From Nelumbo lutea (lineage: Eukaryota > Streptophyta > Magnoliopsida > Proteales > Nelumbonaceae): a stretch of DNA of 64,000 nt. Below, in pieces: positions 54,401 through 60,086 of the stretch. The notes under the pieces were generated by a model, which did not search any database, was not told the DNA's origin, and was given only the letters and a program-made list of their open reading frames with translations. Location: contig JAKGHH010000001.1 of assembly GCA_022828595.1 (NCBI GenBank), positions 207,693,348-207,757,347 on the forward strand, given 5' to 3'. Every line of letters begins with the position of its first letter. Within the stretch, counting starts at the first letter, position 1. The position numbers and the translations under genes are program-made.

Positions 54401-56095
54401 AGATGGACCAGCTGTTGGACCTTCTGCAACTGTTACAGAGGCAACCTATCTCTGTTAATCTGGTGGATGAATGGAGGTGATGGAATGGTGATGGCGTTTT
54501 TACTGTTAAGTCCTTGGCCTTAAATATGAGTAGAACAAATATTTCTGATTTCCCAAGTAAGCAGGTGTGGAATTCTGTCAGCCCATCTAAGCATAATTTT
54601 CTGGTTTGGGTGATGGCACTAAATAAGTGCTTGTCGAGAGTTAACTTGGTTAGGAGAGGGGTTCAGATTTCAGATCTTAACTGTGGCCTATGTGGGCTCT
54701 TGCCAGAGAGTTGATCACCTTGGCATCCATTATTCGATCTCTGCAAGAGTTTGAGAGCATTTTCTCAAGGTGGCTGGGTTATGCCTGGTTTTGTCAAGGA
54801 CCTTTTATACTGCTGGAAGTTACCTGGTCTGAAGAAAAAGGGTGTTCTGATTTGGAGAACTATTCCTGCGGCTGTTTTAGTGACCTTATGGACTGAAAGA
54901 AGCAACAGGATTTTCTGCAACAAAGTGAGAAATCCAGTGGATTTATTCAGCAGCAATGTCTAAACTTGCTTCTTGGATGTCGGTTACTCGAGTTTAAATC
55001 TCAGAATCTGTTTCAACTGCTTTATACTCATTCTATTTGGAGTCTGTAATGTGTCTTCTTCCTGTGTGAGGGACTCCAGGAAGTTGTTGTAACATTTTCA
55101 TCTTTCATCAATAAAATTATATACACACACACACGCACACACACACATATTTGCATACATACATATATGTAAACATATTTACATAAATGCATATATACAT
55201 ATATAATTTTAGAGCAGGTTCATTGACCAACTTGAGCCCGGCCTGGGCCCCAGCCCAACCCAAGTGCATCAAATTACAGTGCGGGCCGGGCTCGGGTTGG
55301 GAAGATCTGGCTTTGCTCTTAAGCCCAAATTTTAGGGCCAGGCCTGGGTTGACCATAAAACCCAGCCCAACCCGCTCGACTTGCACCCCTATCTTTAGTC
55401 AAGGGGAAAAAAGTCTGAAAGGAGGAGACTGAAATCTAGTACCTTGTGAGGGAGAAGTATTATGCTAAGAAAAAATTTCTCCAATACAATCATAAAAAAC
55501 AAAGACTTTACCCAACTAAATCCCCCAATGGCCCAACTGTTGACCCTCAAAACTAACCCCCCACACAGTGACTCTCATGGACTATTCCTTTTCTTCGAGT
55601 TGCTATTCCTTTTAGGCTATGGAGGTGTAGTTGTCGGAGGCTTTTGGGCCTTTCTTGGGGATGATCAAGTGGGGATACTTTATTTTTATTGTTGCTTTTC
55701 CCTCTTTGTCCTGATTTGCATACAGCTTATTTACTCTGATATGAAAAGGCGCAGAATCTATTACCCCAAAAGCATATTCAAATTTCAGTTAAATAAGCCA
55801 ACCGTTTCATATGATGGTTAAAAATATCAAACGCTGTACCAATAAGAATTGATGTCAAACATAATCGCAACTTTGCAGTCCTAGTTATTTTTCCAAGTAC
55901 TGAGTTTTCTTCTCATGGCAGGTTGGTTCTAGATTTGGAGAGAGTACACTGAAACTCAGCTCCATGCTTACTGATAAACAAGTTGGGAGACTCAAGGACA
56001 AATCAGCAGCAGCCATGTCAACATTTGGTGACATACTCCCTGTCCAAGCTGCAGGTCTTCTTTCATCCTTCACAGCTTCAAGATCAGAGCCTTGA
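19922..56095 (+). CDS. COG1: Conserved oligomeric Golgi complex subunit 1 (six exons, 1056 aa)
   Basis: COG1 is a subunit of the eight-part COG tether on Golgi membranes, needed for retrograde vesicle traffic and correct placing of glycosylation enzymes. Coding exons: 19922-22090, 24467-24661, 45843-46123, 46728-46907, 51486-51657, 55922-56095. All introns are GT-AG, and phases (0, 0, 2, 2, 0) join into one open frame of 1056 codons plus TGA, close to the roughly 1,050-1,070 residues usual for plants. The N-terminus holds the Vps51/Vps67-type helical region ([15 protein letters not shown], then [13 protein letters not shown] and an Ala-rich stretch). The C-terminus ends [16 protein letters not shown]. 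No stop or frameshift is seen in any exon. The 36-kb span is caused by introns of 2.4, 21.2, 0.6, 4.6 and 4.3 kb filled with transposons. Confidence 0.95.
22230..22730. repeat. Foldback repeat in COG1 intron 1
   Basis: The left arm, about 22290-22410 (TTAGGTTGAATGGTTCCTTGACATGG to AATTATTTAAGTTTCAGCAC), is the inverse of the right arm at about 22607-22715 (GTGCTGAAATTTAATTAATT to TTGTCAAGGAACTGCTCAACCTAA). The arms are about 110 bp with moderate divergence. A MITE or foldback element is likely; no target duplication was resolved. Confidence 0.65.
22301..22546 (+). repeat. Tandem duplication of the left foldback arm
   Basis: The 113 bases from GAATGGTTCC to GGCCTGTGC occur twice, 133 bp apart (22301 and 22434), with no difference seen between copies. 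The duplication is therefore recent or an assembly effect. Confidence 0.85.
22757..22950. mobile_element. hAT-type MITE remnant
   Basis: GGGTGCAACTTG followed by GGGTCAG/CCCAACCCAAG-rich sequence, as in the arms of the elements at 18799-19474 and 55195-55391. Only one end is visible. Confidence 0.4.
23254..23532 (-). repeat. Copia-type LTR with primer-binding site
   Basis: 279 bp. On the minus strand it starts TGTTAGAAAGTGTG and ends TTAATCA. Two bases later comes TGGTATCAGAG (23251-23241), complementary to the 3' end of initiator tRNA-Met, followed by about 90 bp of purine-rich leader. No coding part or second LTR is found, so this is a truncated insertion. Confidence 0.7.
23723..23889 (+). 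repeat. Short insertion flanked by 12-bp direct repeats, with hairpin
   Basis: GCACCCATATGA at 23723-23734 and again at 23878-23889. Between them is a degenerate array of about 31 bp units (TGCTATTTAACC core) and a perfect 14-bp stem, TGCTGTTGGTGGTC at 23841-23854 pairing with GACCACCAACAGCA at 23867-23880. The origin is unknown. Confidence 0.6.
23895..24096 (+). mobile_element. RTE-type LINE, 3' end
   Basis: Encodes the end of an RTE reverse transcriptase protein ([14 protein letters not shown], then the NRIHVAA motif after one TGA), followed by the conserved ATGTAGCCG and TAGTTGGGACAAGGCTTGG tail and an ATG-rich microsatellite end (GATGATGATGGTGATGATGAG). It is strongly 5'-truncated. Confidence 0.85.
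24375..24402 (+). repeat. 28-T run before COG1 exon 2
   Basis: An uninterrupted T run 64 bp upstream of the exon 2 acceptor. It may act as a polypyrimidine tract; its length makes it prone to length change. Confidence 0.8.
24467..24661 (+). CDS. COG1: COG1 exon 2 (65 codons)
   Basis: Begins [11 protein letters not shown] after the TTGTGCAG acceptor and ends KFALKLLEK before GTTAGC, phase 0 on both sides. Encodes the helical segment [20 protein letters not shown] found in plant COG1. Confidence 0.93.
24920..25149 (+). mobile_element. L1-type LINE fragment before the RT domain
   Basis: Carries [18 protein letters not shown], the conserved plant L1 segment between the endonuclease and RT domains. 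A TAA follows at about 25021. The fragment ends where the copia LTR begins. Confidence 0.7.
25150..25353 (+). repeat. Copia 5' LTR
   Basis: 204 bp, starting TGTTGACAGATG and ending TTGTTCAACA. It contains a long TCTC/CTTCT pyrimidine tract (25296-25345) and is followed at once by the near-perfect primer-binding site. Confidence 0.7.
26254..26972 (+). pseudogene. Copia gag, frameshifted
   Basis: The N-terminal part, from ATG 26254, includes [12 protein letters not shown], the copia gag start (LxGxNYxxW). A frameshift near 26410 in a G run splits it from the main helical gag domain ([26 protein letters not shown] and [16 protein letters not shown]). It stops at the junction with the next repeat before any zinc knuckle. 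Confidence 0.8.
26973..28409. repeat. Unassigned 1.4-kb repeat block
   Basis: Begins TGTCTCTACTAGGAAGTGCACTAG with CGTTCAAGTAGTAAA and ATCGTTCCCACAAGAATTTAGGAAACAAC. That opening resembles the start of LTRs of non-coding plant retrotransposon groups. The rest is AT-rich without protein homology; 27860-27960 is GAAGG/GAGAAG-rich on -. It separates the copia gag fragment from LINE A. No second end or target duplication was found. Confidence 0.45.
28410..28720 (+). mobile_element. LINE A, part 1 (L1-type RT fingers)
   Basis: Reads [24 protein letters not shown] and [13 protein letters not shown], the start of the L1 RT domain. It breaks at 28720 exactly where the copia element starts and resumes at 34235. 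Frameshifts and stops are present. Confidence 0.85.
28721..29008 (-). repeat. 3' LTR of the first intronic copia element
   Basis: 288 bp. On - it starts TGTTAGAATGCTCGAG and ends TTTACTTACA. The polypurine tract CTTGAGGGGGAG lies next to it at 29009-29020. Confidence 0.9.
29016..30560 (-). pseudogene. Copia RT and RNase H domains
   Basis: Copia RT with [12 protein letters not shown] and [12 protein letters not shown] in the 30253-30056 part, then VYVDDIVI with the catalytic DD in the open stretch from 30062. RNase H follows with [20 protein letters not shown] and the closing YDSQ and [13 protein letters not shown] motifs. The stretch 30062-29016 is 348 codons without a stop. The upstream part needs a frame change near 30060 and a stop near 30295, so the polyprotein is broken. 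Confidence 0.92.
30900..31794 (-). pseudogene. Copia integrase domain
   Basis: Zinc-binding H-H-C-C in the part with WHCRLGHPS and CESCPLGK (about 31745-31620). The core has [19 protein letters not shown] (second Asp) and [14 protein letters not shown] (catalytic Glu; the usual NGVAE reads NDVAE). A stop at about 31612 splits the zinc finger from the core. Confidence 0.88.
31795..32101 (-). pseudogene. Copia protease domain
   Basis: Active-site DSGASDHM at about 32094-32070 is intact. A TAG lies just before it, where Trp is normal (TGG to TAG). Later blocks include [13 protein letters not shown]. Confidence 0.85.
32102..33172 (-). pseudogene. Copia gag
   Basis: ATG at 33172 ([13 protein letters not shown]). 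Gag core with [16 protein letters not shown] at about 32927 where a Trp-x-Trp motif is expected; the core continues in [22 protein letters not shown] Gly/Arg-rich stretch leads to the zinc knuckle [14 protein letters not shown] at about 32390-32345. Two stops interrupt the frame. Confidence 0.88.
33915..33926 (-). other. Primer-binding site of the first intronic copia element
   Basis: On - it reads TGGTATCAAAGC directly after the LTR, complementary to the initiator tRNA-Met 3' end with one difference. Confidence 0.8.
33927..34234 (-). repeat. 5' LTR of the first intronic copia element
   Basis: 308 bp, the same sequence as 28721-29008 apart from about six to eight substitutions, a small deletion near 34168, and a GAA microsatellite expanded to about 14 units (about 33983-34027). 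Confidence 0.9.
34235..34444 (+). mobile_element. LINE A, part 2 (RT palm)
   Basis: Continues LINE A after the copia element: [16 protein letters not shown] start of the RT palm, interrupted by a T-rich insertion near 34265-34290, then the [19 protein letters not shown] block. It stops at GTAACTAAGATTT, the target of LINE B. Confidence 0.8.
34445..35927 (+). mobile_element. LINE B, 5'-truncated L1 type with RNase H, inserted in LINE A
   Basis: Target duplication GTAACTAAGATTT at 34432-34444 and GTAGCTAAGATCT at 35928-35940 (11 of 13 match). It ends in a poly-A run (35916-35925). Coding on +: the RT zinc-binding region ([27 protein letters not shown]) and a C-terminal RNase H with [18 protein letters not shown], the VEGDSK Asp and [11 protein letters not shown]. 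323 codons from 34854 to 35825 are open. Only a stop at 34801 and the missing 5' half mark it as dead. Confidence 0.88.
35928..36560 (+). mobile_element. LINE A, part 3 (RT active site and tail)
   Basis: Continues the frame of part 2: AKRGLR and [18 protein letters not shown], then the catalytic [12 protein letters not shown] at about 36100. A G run at 36329-36338 shifts the frame. After about 36400 only scraps of the C-terminus remain, such as [18 protein letters not shown] near 36510-36557. Confidence 0.82.
36694..37011 (-). repeat. 3' LTR of the second copia element
   Basis: 318 bp; on - it starts TGTTGAGTTTTGGGC and ends GCACTTTTCTACT. The polypurine tract CTTGAGGGGGAG is at 37012-37023. 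Confidence 0.88.
37012..37132 (-). pseudogene. Copia RNase H, last part, cut off by LINE C
   Basis: Reads [17 protein letters not shown], the usual end of copia RNase H, then the polypurine tract. Its upstream partner lies at 40620-41149. Confidence 0.75.
37133..40615 (-). mobile_element. LINE C, L1 type with RNase H, inserted in the copia RNase H
   Basis: About 3.5 kb, 5'-truncated (no endonuclease), with an A-rich 3' end near 37133-37160. Domains in order on -: the [20 protein letters not shown] segment (about 40270); RT with [42 protein letters not shown] and the catalytic QFADDIIIF (about 39300); the zinc-binding region ([31 protein letters not shown]); RNase H with [18 protein letters not shown] (about 37640), the EIEGDS Asp and [13 protein letters not shown]. 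Stops at about 39955 and near 39454 and frameshifts near 39040 break it. A short similar motif (ATGTGGC / ATGTTGC) at the borders may be the target duplication. Confidence 0.88.
40620..41149 (-). pseudogene. Copia RNase H, first part
   Basis: Begins [21 protein letters not shown] and includes YIDADWVGC and [13 protein letters not shown]. It is out of frame by about 40770 and is cut by LINE C at about 40620. Confidence 0.82.
41244..41860 (-). pseudogene. Copia RT of the second element
   Basis: [12 protein letters not shown] (normally NAFLHG), [16 protein letters not shown] and [11 protein letters not shown], where the catalytic YVDD reads YVDN. The second active-site Asp is therefore lost. 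The frame breaks at about 41240 and 41760. Confidence 0.88.
42322..43730 (-). pseudogene. Copia protease and integrase of the second element
   Basis: Protease active site [11 protein letters not shown] at about 43672. A perfect 24-bp tandem duplication directly after it (43599-43646) repeats the KHMTKIS segment. Integrase blocks: [12 protein letters not shown] (about 43005), RLDNVREYF (about 42880), [14 protein letters not shown] (about 42790), and a C-terminal copia motif [14 protein letters not shown] (about 42575). Several stops and frame changes interrupt it. Confidence 0.85.
43790..44749 (-). pseudogene. Copia gag of the second element
   Basis: The N-terminal part, from ATG 44749, includes [16 protein letters not shown] and a [18 protein letters not shown] helix block. 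The zinc knuckle [14 protein letters not shown] is at about 44032-43990. Stops near 44404 and 43881 and a frame change between them break the protein. Confidence 0.85.
45217..45228 (-). other. Primer-binding site of the second copia element
   Basis: TGGTATCAAAGC on -, directly next to the 5' LTR, the same as in the first intronic copia element. Confidence 0.8.
45229..45589 (-). repeat. 5' LTR of the second copia element
   Basis: 361 bp, like 36694-37011. It is longer because of a partial duplication of the GTTGGCTACTTGTAA segment (about 45436-45479) and an extra GGGCCTTGGGCCC stretch near 45516. Confidence 0.86.
45843..46123 (+). CDS. COG1: COG1 exon 3
   Basis: Starts [15 protein letters not shown] after TTGTAG and ends with the first two bases of a Thr codon before GTGAGT. 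Includes the Lys-rich linker [15 protein letters not shown]. It lies directly after the transposon-filled intron 2 and is still fully open. Confidence 0.93.
46200..46499 (+). repeat. Identical 150-bp tandem duplication in COG1 intron 3
   Basis: The segment from CACCCTTCAAAAATATATT to AATTTGGCA is present at 46201 and 46351 with no difference seen. It has no transposon features. Confidence 0.88.
46728..46907 (+). CDS. COG1: COG1 exon 4
   Basis: Completes the split Thr codon and reads [20 protein letters not shown]; it ends in a split Ser codon (AG before GTTAGT). CATGCAG acceptor. Contains the well-conserved FFVQLNRMY segment of plant COG1. Confidence 0.93.
47609..47819 (-). mobile_element. 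Severely truncated LINE with 17-bp target duplication
   Basis: 211 bp holding only the end of an L1 RNase H ([16 protein letters not shown] then TAG) and a 3' UTR with T-rich end at 47609-47620. It is flanked by perfect 17-bp copies of ACCTTGGATGGAATGTT at 47592-47608 and 47820-47836. A CA microsatellite lies just left (47568-47585). Confidence 0.9.
48131..49108. mobile_element. TIR element carrying a LINE
   Basis: Ends CAATGTTTTAAAAGGTG and CACATTTTAAAACATTG are inverted; both arms are rich in TGCCTC/GAGGCA. The flanking 8-mers agree at only five of eight positions, so the target duplication is doubtful. Inside is a LINE on + (48427-48935). Confidence 0.55.
48427..48935 (+). mobile_element. 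LINE 3' end inside the TIR element
   Basis: Starts in the zinc-binding region ([15 protein letters not shown]) and includes the [16 protein letters not shown] block, then a stop at 48768 and a 3' UTR to an A-rich end. A-rich flanks that both contain AAGAAAGAAGA followed by ATCA look like a target duplication (about 48406-48426 and 48920-48950). No RNase H domain. Confidence 0.6.
49490..49878. mobile_element. hAT-type MITE
   Basis: 389 bp. Ends TAGGGGTGTCAGCGG and CAATTGACACCCCTA; flanks GCTGCCAT at 49482-49489 and GCTGCCAA at 49879-49886 (seven of eight match). Internal tandem-like GGTCCAAAGTATT blocks. It sits at the upstream edge of LINE F. Confidence 0.82.
49887..50264. other. AT-rich intron DNA, no element resolved
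   Basis: Between the MITE and a LINE scrap. No coding or terminal repeats are seen. Confidence 0.35.
50265..50425 (-). mobile_element. LINE scrap, RT thumb region
   Basis: On - it reads [21 protein letters not shown], the L1 thumb motif, with frameshift after it. It is too short to assign to a neighbour. Confidence 0.5.
50426..50939. other. Repeat-like intron DNA
   Basis: 50700-50880 on - contains [11 protein letters not shown], which may be the end of a LINE RNase H, but without supporting motifs. No bounded element. Confidence 0.3.
50940..51000 (+). mobile_element. 61-bp RTE LINE stub with 14-bp target duplication
   Basis: Only the last 61 bases of an RTE element: GGATTCATGTAGCCAACCCC, TAAAGCTTGAATGATGATGAT. 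Perfect AGCTGATAACTAGG copies flank it at 50926-50939 and 51001-51014. It shares its 3' end with the RTE copies at 23895-24096 and 12408-12640. Confidence 0.88.
51015..51485. other. Rest of COG1 intron 4
   Basis: No gene. 51023-51085 resembles a tRNA-derived SINE head (TTGGTATAATGGTAAAAT) without a clear B box. A T-rich tract (51320-51425) precedes the acceptor of exon 5. Confidence 0.35.
51486..51657 (+). CDS. COG1: COG1 exon 5
   Basis: Completes the split Ser codon and reads [18 protein letters not shown]; ends LFKSFME before GTATGC, phase 0. Acceptor TTATGCAG. Ser-rich, low complexity, as expected for this part of plant COG1. Confidence 0.92.
51658..52201. other. First part of COG1 intron 5
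   Basis: AT-rich, with no coding signal. The last 100 bp may be leader of the copia LTR that follows on -. Confidence 0.35.
52217..52511 (-). repeat. Copia-type LTR with primer-binding site, inserted in a LINE
   Basis: 295 bp; on - it starts TGTAGAGAGACTGGG and ends GACTGAATCACA. Three bases on, TGGTATCAGAGC (52213-52202) is a perfect initiator-Met primer-binding site. No coding region remains. Confidence 0.75.
52512..52850 (+). mobile_element. LINE G, RT fragment
   Basis: Reads [18 protein letters not shown], then [17 protein letters not shown] and, after stops, a [11 protein letters not shown] block with the catalytic DD but Ser for Ala (TTTTCAGATGAC at 52801). It covers the same RT part as LINE H next to it. 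Confidence 0.72.
52856..55118 (+). mobile_element. LINE H, L1 type, 5'-truncated
   Basis: From the RT fingers ([22 protein letters not shown] with an in-frame gap before [19 protein letters not shown]) through [21 protein letters not shown] (about 53493), [14 protein letters not shown], the zinc-binding region ([15 protein letters not shown]) and [11 protein letters not shown], to a 3' UTR ending ATCAATAAAATTATATAC with an AC microsatellite instead of poly-A. Many frameshifts; no RNase H. Confidence 0.82.
55119..55391. mobile_element. hAT-type MITE remnant with microsatellite
   Basis: 55195-55391 matches the right half of the element at 18799-19474 (TTTTAGAGCAGGTTCATTGACC; AATTTTAGGGCCAGGCC; end TTGCACCCCTA). 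The left part is replaced by CA and AT/ATAC repeats (55123-55200). Confidence 0.65.
55392..55921. other. Last part of COG1 intron 5
   Basis: No bounded element or coding signal. A short hydrophobic reading frame (55462-55821) has no recognisable domain. Confidence 0.35.
55922..56095 (+). CDS. COG1: COG1 exon 6 (57 codons and stop)
   Basis: Starts [16 protein letters not shown] after CATGGCAG. Ends [16 protein letters not shown] and a short tail, then TGA at 56093-56095. The [10 protein letters not shown] ending is a conserved plant COG1 C-terminus. Confidence 0.94.
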   Translation, partial: VGSRFGESTLKLSSMLTDKQVGRLKDKSAAAMSTFGDILPVQAAGLLSSFTASRSEP

Positions 56096-57405
56096 TTGCT
56101 AGATGAGGTTCACTATTTTCTTCGATCAAGAAATATCTGTAATTTAGTGAAGTACCATATACTATTTTCTTCATCAACTCGGAATATATTGTGCAAATTC
56201 AACTGCTCGGAAGTTGATGAGGAGATGGTATCCACATCCAGATGTCGTTCATATATGGAGTGATAGATACGCGTGCACAACAAATCAAAAAGGAAGGTGA
56301 AAGAGAAGATGGAAGTTATAGACTTATAGTTGAGGATGTTGGGCCTGCAAATTGGAATGTGTCTTTGATATGGCAGTTTTATTTTGAAATTAGTGTGAAA
56401 ATAGTTCAGGAATTTGGCTATCAGAAGATATAGTTATGATACAGTCCAGCGGAAGGCCAATCTGTCTGTCGTGCAAATCACTTGGATCTTATGTTTCATT
56501 GAGAGCATGCCGTTATCAGCGGAACCTTTTACCAAATACTTGGGTAGGCCTGTTGCCCCCCCCCCCGGTATGTATATTTCTTTCTTATTTCCTTTTTCTT
56601 TGTGGCCCTTTTTAATTTCTTTCTCCTTTTTCTTCCATAGGTACTACTCTTGACTCAACAATTTTATTCTAATGATTTATCTTCTAGAATGTCTATAAAT
56701 CAGCAGTTTTATAGAGAAAGGGGCGGTTGTCATAATGGGGTTGGTAAAATCTTGAGGCTGCGAGGTAACATGATGCATAATTATCAGTGGTTATTTAGTG
56801 GTCTAATGCAAATAAGATATATTTATGCATCTCTGTAGTTCAAAATGTATGGAAGAAGCATTTTAATAATTATGGACCAAATTAAAGAGTAGAGATGAAA
56901 AACCAAGGGAAAATCAAGTTTTATTAATTTCTCTTAGTGTTTTAGGAGAGTTTAATGCAAAAAAGGACTTGTCGAGTTCTTAGTTTTTCTTGGATAAATT
57001 AAATGGAATTATTTTCATATTATTCTAAATCTAACATCCCAAGTTGGTTATTTTTCTCAGTTCTTTTCTTAATGGATTTATTTTATTCTTATTGATTTTT
57101 TTTTGCATAGATCAAATCAACTAAGTTGTTTCTTTTCTTCCTTATTGTTGGATGACCATAAATCTAATATCTATCATATGGATGATCCTTTATATGTTTC
57201 CTTTCTTCTAAATTGGTCATTAACATTGCATCTTGAAACACGGAAAGTAAAATGTTTATAATTATTAGTTGATTAATTATTACTTTTTTTTTTTTACTTA
57301 AAAGTTAGAACTTATTGTTTATAAACTTCTATTTTATGGATATTTGTACCTTCTATCGTTCTAACTTGGTGTATTATATGTTATTTTTATCATTTATAAA
57401 CTTTA

Positions 57406-57450
<45 letters not shown>

Positions 57451-57609
57451 TTTTAATTTTTGAGGTTTACGGCCTCACAATGCCTTGTGGCTTAAGCCTC
57501 ACCTTTTTGGGCCATTATGCCTCAACTATGACTTTAGCCTTTTAAAGCCTTGCTAATGCTTGCCGCATTGGTTAAAAAATACAAATCTCTTCACTATCTC
57601 AACCTAGCC
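56096..57609. other. COG1 3' UTR and downstream DNA
   Basis: No further gene is seen. It holds a C run (56557-56567) and AT-rich DNA. 57455-57545 has TGCCTCA/GGCTTAAGCC motifs as in the TIR element at 48131-49108, but no clear ends. Confidence 0.4.
57415..57450 (+). repeat. (ATT)12 microsatellite
   Basis: Perfect trinucleotide run of 12 units. Confidence 0.9.
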
Positions 57610-58083
57610 CCAAACAAGCTATAAATTCATAAGAAAAACAGTGGAGGACATATCCCGCCTTGCCCCAAACCCAGAGAGCAAAAGAGTTCTCAACATCACC
57701 CTCTTATTATTCTTCGACAACATCAAGTAATGCATCAAACTAATTAATGCGCAAAGCAGGAATATTAATATAATCCTCATGGAGTTTTCTAATGTCCGTT
57801 GGAATAAGCAACACTGACTCGTAAATTTCATAAATCATAGCTTTTATAATCAATAGCAGCATTGGCCATGAAATCAGCACACCTATTTTCTTTTCTCGAG
57901 CAACGAGAAATTGTATTTGCAAATCTCATGTTGCTAAGATTGGACTTAATCTTTTTGTGGGTGTAATCAACTGTCCAAGGGTGTTAAATTGTACCTTTTT
58001 ATGATCTCAACAAGAACCTTATTGTCACTTTCTAGTTCTATTTCAACAATTTCATGATGGAGACAAAGTTGGAGACCATCAAG

Positions 58084-59724
58084 TAGGCCTATCAATGGTG
58101 CCCGATACTCCGTGGCCCAATCCGATTATCTTGAACTCGGATGGGCTCAATATGCTAACAGATTGGATTCAAATGGAATAAATGAAATCTGATTAAAATC
58201 GGATTGAATTCGGAAGTACCACATCCAATCCGTTGAAAATCCAATTCCAATTGATTTTATAATACTAAAATTATATATAGCACATATATTGTACATTTTG
58301 TTGTTTTGGATTTTGTAGAAGTCTGAAATACCCTGCAGTATTTTCATAACTTATCTTTCTTATCTTGTAATATATTATAATCTTGAAGGGCAAATGAGTA
58401 AATATGGCTTCCGCATTATCATTTACAATCAAGACACTCTGAAACCTAACCATAATGAGTCTCTATCTCCCTCTTTCGGTCTTTCCAACCTTTGCCACTA
58501 TGAAGAGTGAAATTTGTCGCCTACCGTCTGTTTGTCTCCTATTCCATTCGTAGCCTCTTAGGCGCCTAGGCGGTGAAACCGTGAATCGTAGTGTTACCCT
58601 TTTTATTTCCATGTTGCGGTGTTGCCGCTATTATTCGCTATTTTCCTTTCTAGTGTGCTACCGGACTACGGCTACAACCGCTTGTTGTTTACTGTCTACT
58701 ATATATATATATATATATAGATTGGTTGACTGAGTTAAGCGCAGCTTTTTTATTTTTCCACTTCATCACTATGCATAACGGCCAATTCAGAGATGACAGA
58801 AGAACATTTAAGCAAAATATATATATGTATAATTCGTTTTTCACTTTAATCTATATATGCATAATTCACAAAATACCCTAACTGAGAATCCACAACTAAG
58901 ATGATGTTTGGCATCGTTGCCTTTTCCTGGAGCAACAGTGCTACATCAGCGCCATATTGGAAAAAATGGTGTTCCAAGAAACGAACATTTGTTTAGAACT
59001 GTTTTTTCATAAAAAATGGTGATCCAAGCTACACCTAAGAAATCGGGAAGCCATGGCTTGGAGTAATACTAAATTTGGTATTTCCTGGAGCTGTAGCTTG
59101 TTGCTATCAACATGACAGTGATGTGGCACTAGATAATGGGTACCAGTGCTGAAAACGTTTCCTGAAGCATTGGTACCAAATAAAAAAAATTTCTACTGTT
59201 CCAGGAAATATCCTACCTGACAGCAACGATTCCAAACAAAAATAAAGGCATATGCTTCCAACCACACACCAGTAGCACCGTTTTCGTTTTCTGACAAAAA
59301 GGTGCTACAACTGTAGCATCAATACCAAACATATACTAAGATTTTAATAATTTGTTGAGGATTAATTGCTTCATATGAGTAATGGAAGTTTTGAGGTGAA
59401 CTTGCTTTCTGCTTTAAATCTACTTGTTTTGTGGGAGTGGTGATTTGGTTGTTATGAAGCTTCTGATTTTCTGTCGTAGGGATTGATTGTTATGAAGCTT
59501 CTGGTTTGTATCATTAGTTTGAGATTGGATTAGCTGTTTTACCAATGATAATGAGGTTGAAGAATGTCAGAAAGATTTCAGATTGTGTACATCAGATCAG
59601 GTTCGGATGAAATCTGAGATCCGGTGAATTCGATAGGGAGTCCAATTTGAATATGCCTCTTATGGATATTAGATCGAACTCGGATTTAGGTACATCCAAT
59701 CCGTCCGATCTGATTACAGGCCTG
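58084..59724. mobile_element. hAT-type element, outer of a nested pair
   Basis: 1641 bp. Ends TAGGCCTATCAATGG and CTGATTACAGGCCTG; arms rich in CAATCCG/CGGATTGG. Perfect 8-bp target copies CCATCAAG at 58076-58083 and 59725-59732. No transposase coding. It contains a second element and a TA microsatellite (58700-58720). Confidence 0.82.
58903..59334. mobile_element. MITE-like element, inner of a nested pair
   Basis: 432 bp. GATGTTTGGCATCGTTGCC at the left is inverse to GCATCAATACCAAACATAT at the right. ACTAAGAT is duplicated at 58895-58902 and 59335-59342. GGAGC and GTGCTAC-rich inner arms. An 8-bp duplication suggests hAT, though the ends are not classical. Confidence 0.65.
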
Positions 59725-60086
59725 CCATCAAGAAAAACCAAAAATTCAGCCTTGAAGTTGCATACCCACATTACTTATAAAATGCAAAGTAGAAGGTTCC
59801 AGAGGCAACCTTAAACATATATTGCATAAGAAACTTCCAAGATACCCATCCAAGTCTTTTTCTACTAATTTCTTTAATTGGAATATCAAGAATTTGGAGC
59901 ACTAAGAATTTGCCAATTTGAAGCACGTAGTTATTAATCCCAGCATTTTTAGGAGTTTTCGAAAGATTAGTAATCTCAACAAGCCACCTTTTTTACTTTA
60001 TTAATTACCATATTAGAGTGGGACCCGTTGCTATCAGTATATAATACATTTCGTGTGGAATTGATGATGGTTCTATCCTAAATGCC

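Larger units (their letters stand above)
57610..59990 (-). pseudogene. RNase H-like fragment split by a hAT element
   Basis: On -, the upstream piece (59990-59733) ends with KAEFLVFLDGL and the downstream piece (58083-57610) begins LQLCLHHEIVEIELESDNK with the Asp of the RNase H active site, continues VLVEIIKR, then ENRCADFMANAAID at about 57905-57860. The two pieces join in frame when the hAT element at 58084-59724 and one target copy are left out. The domain resembles the RNase H (RVT_3) tail of plant LINEs or the related stand-alone RNase H family. The downstream part has frame changes. Confidence 0.6.

Noticed and set aside
55462..55821. Hydrophobic 119-codon frame in COG1 intron 5
   Set aside because: No recognisable domain, lies in an intron, unremarkable codon pattern.
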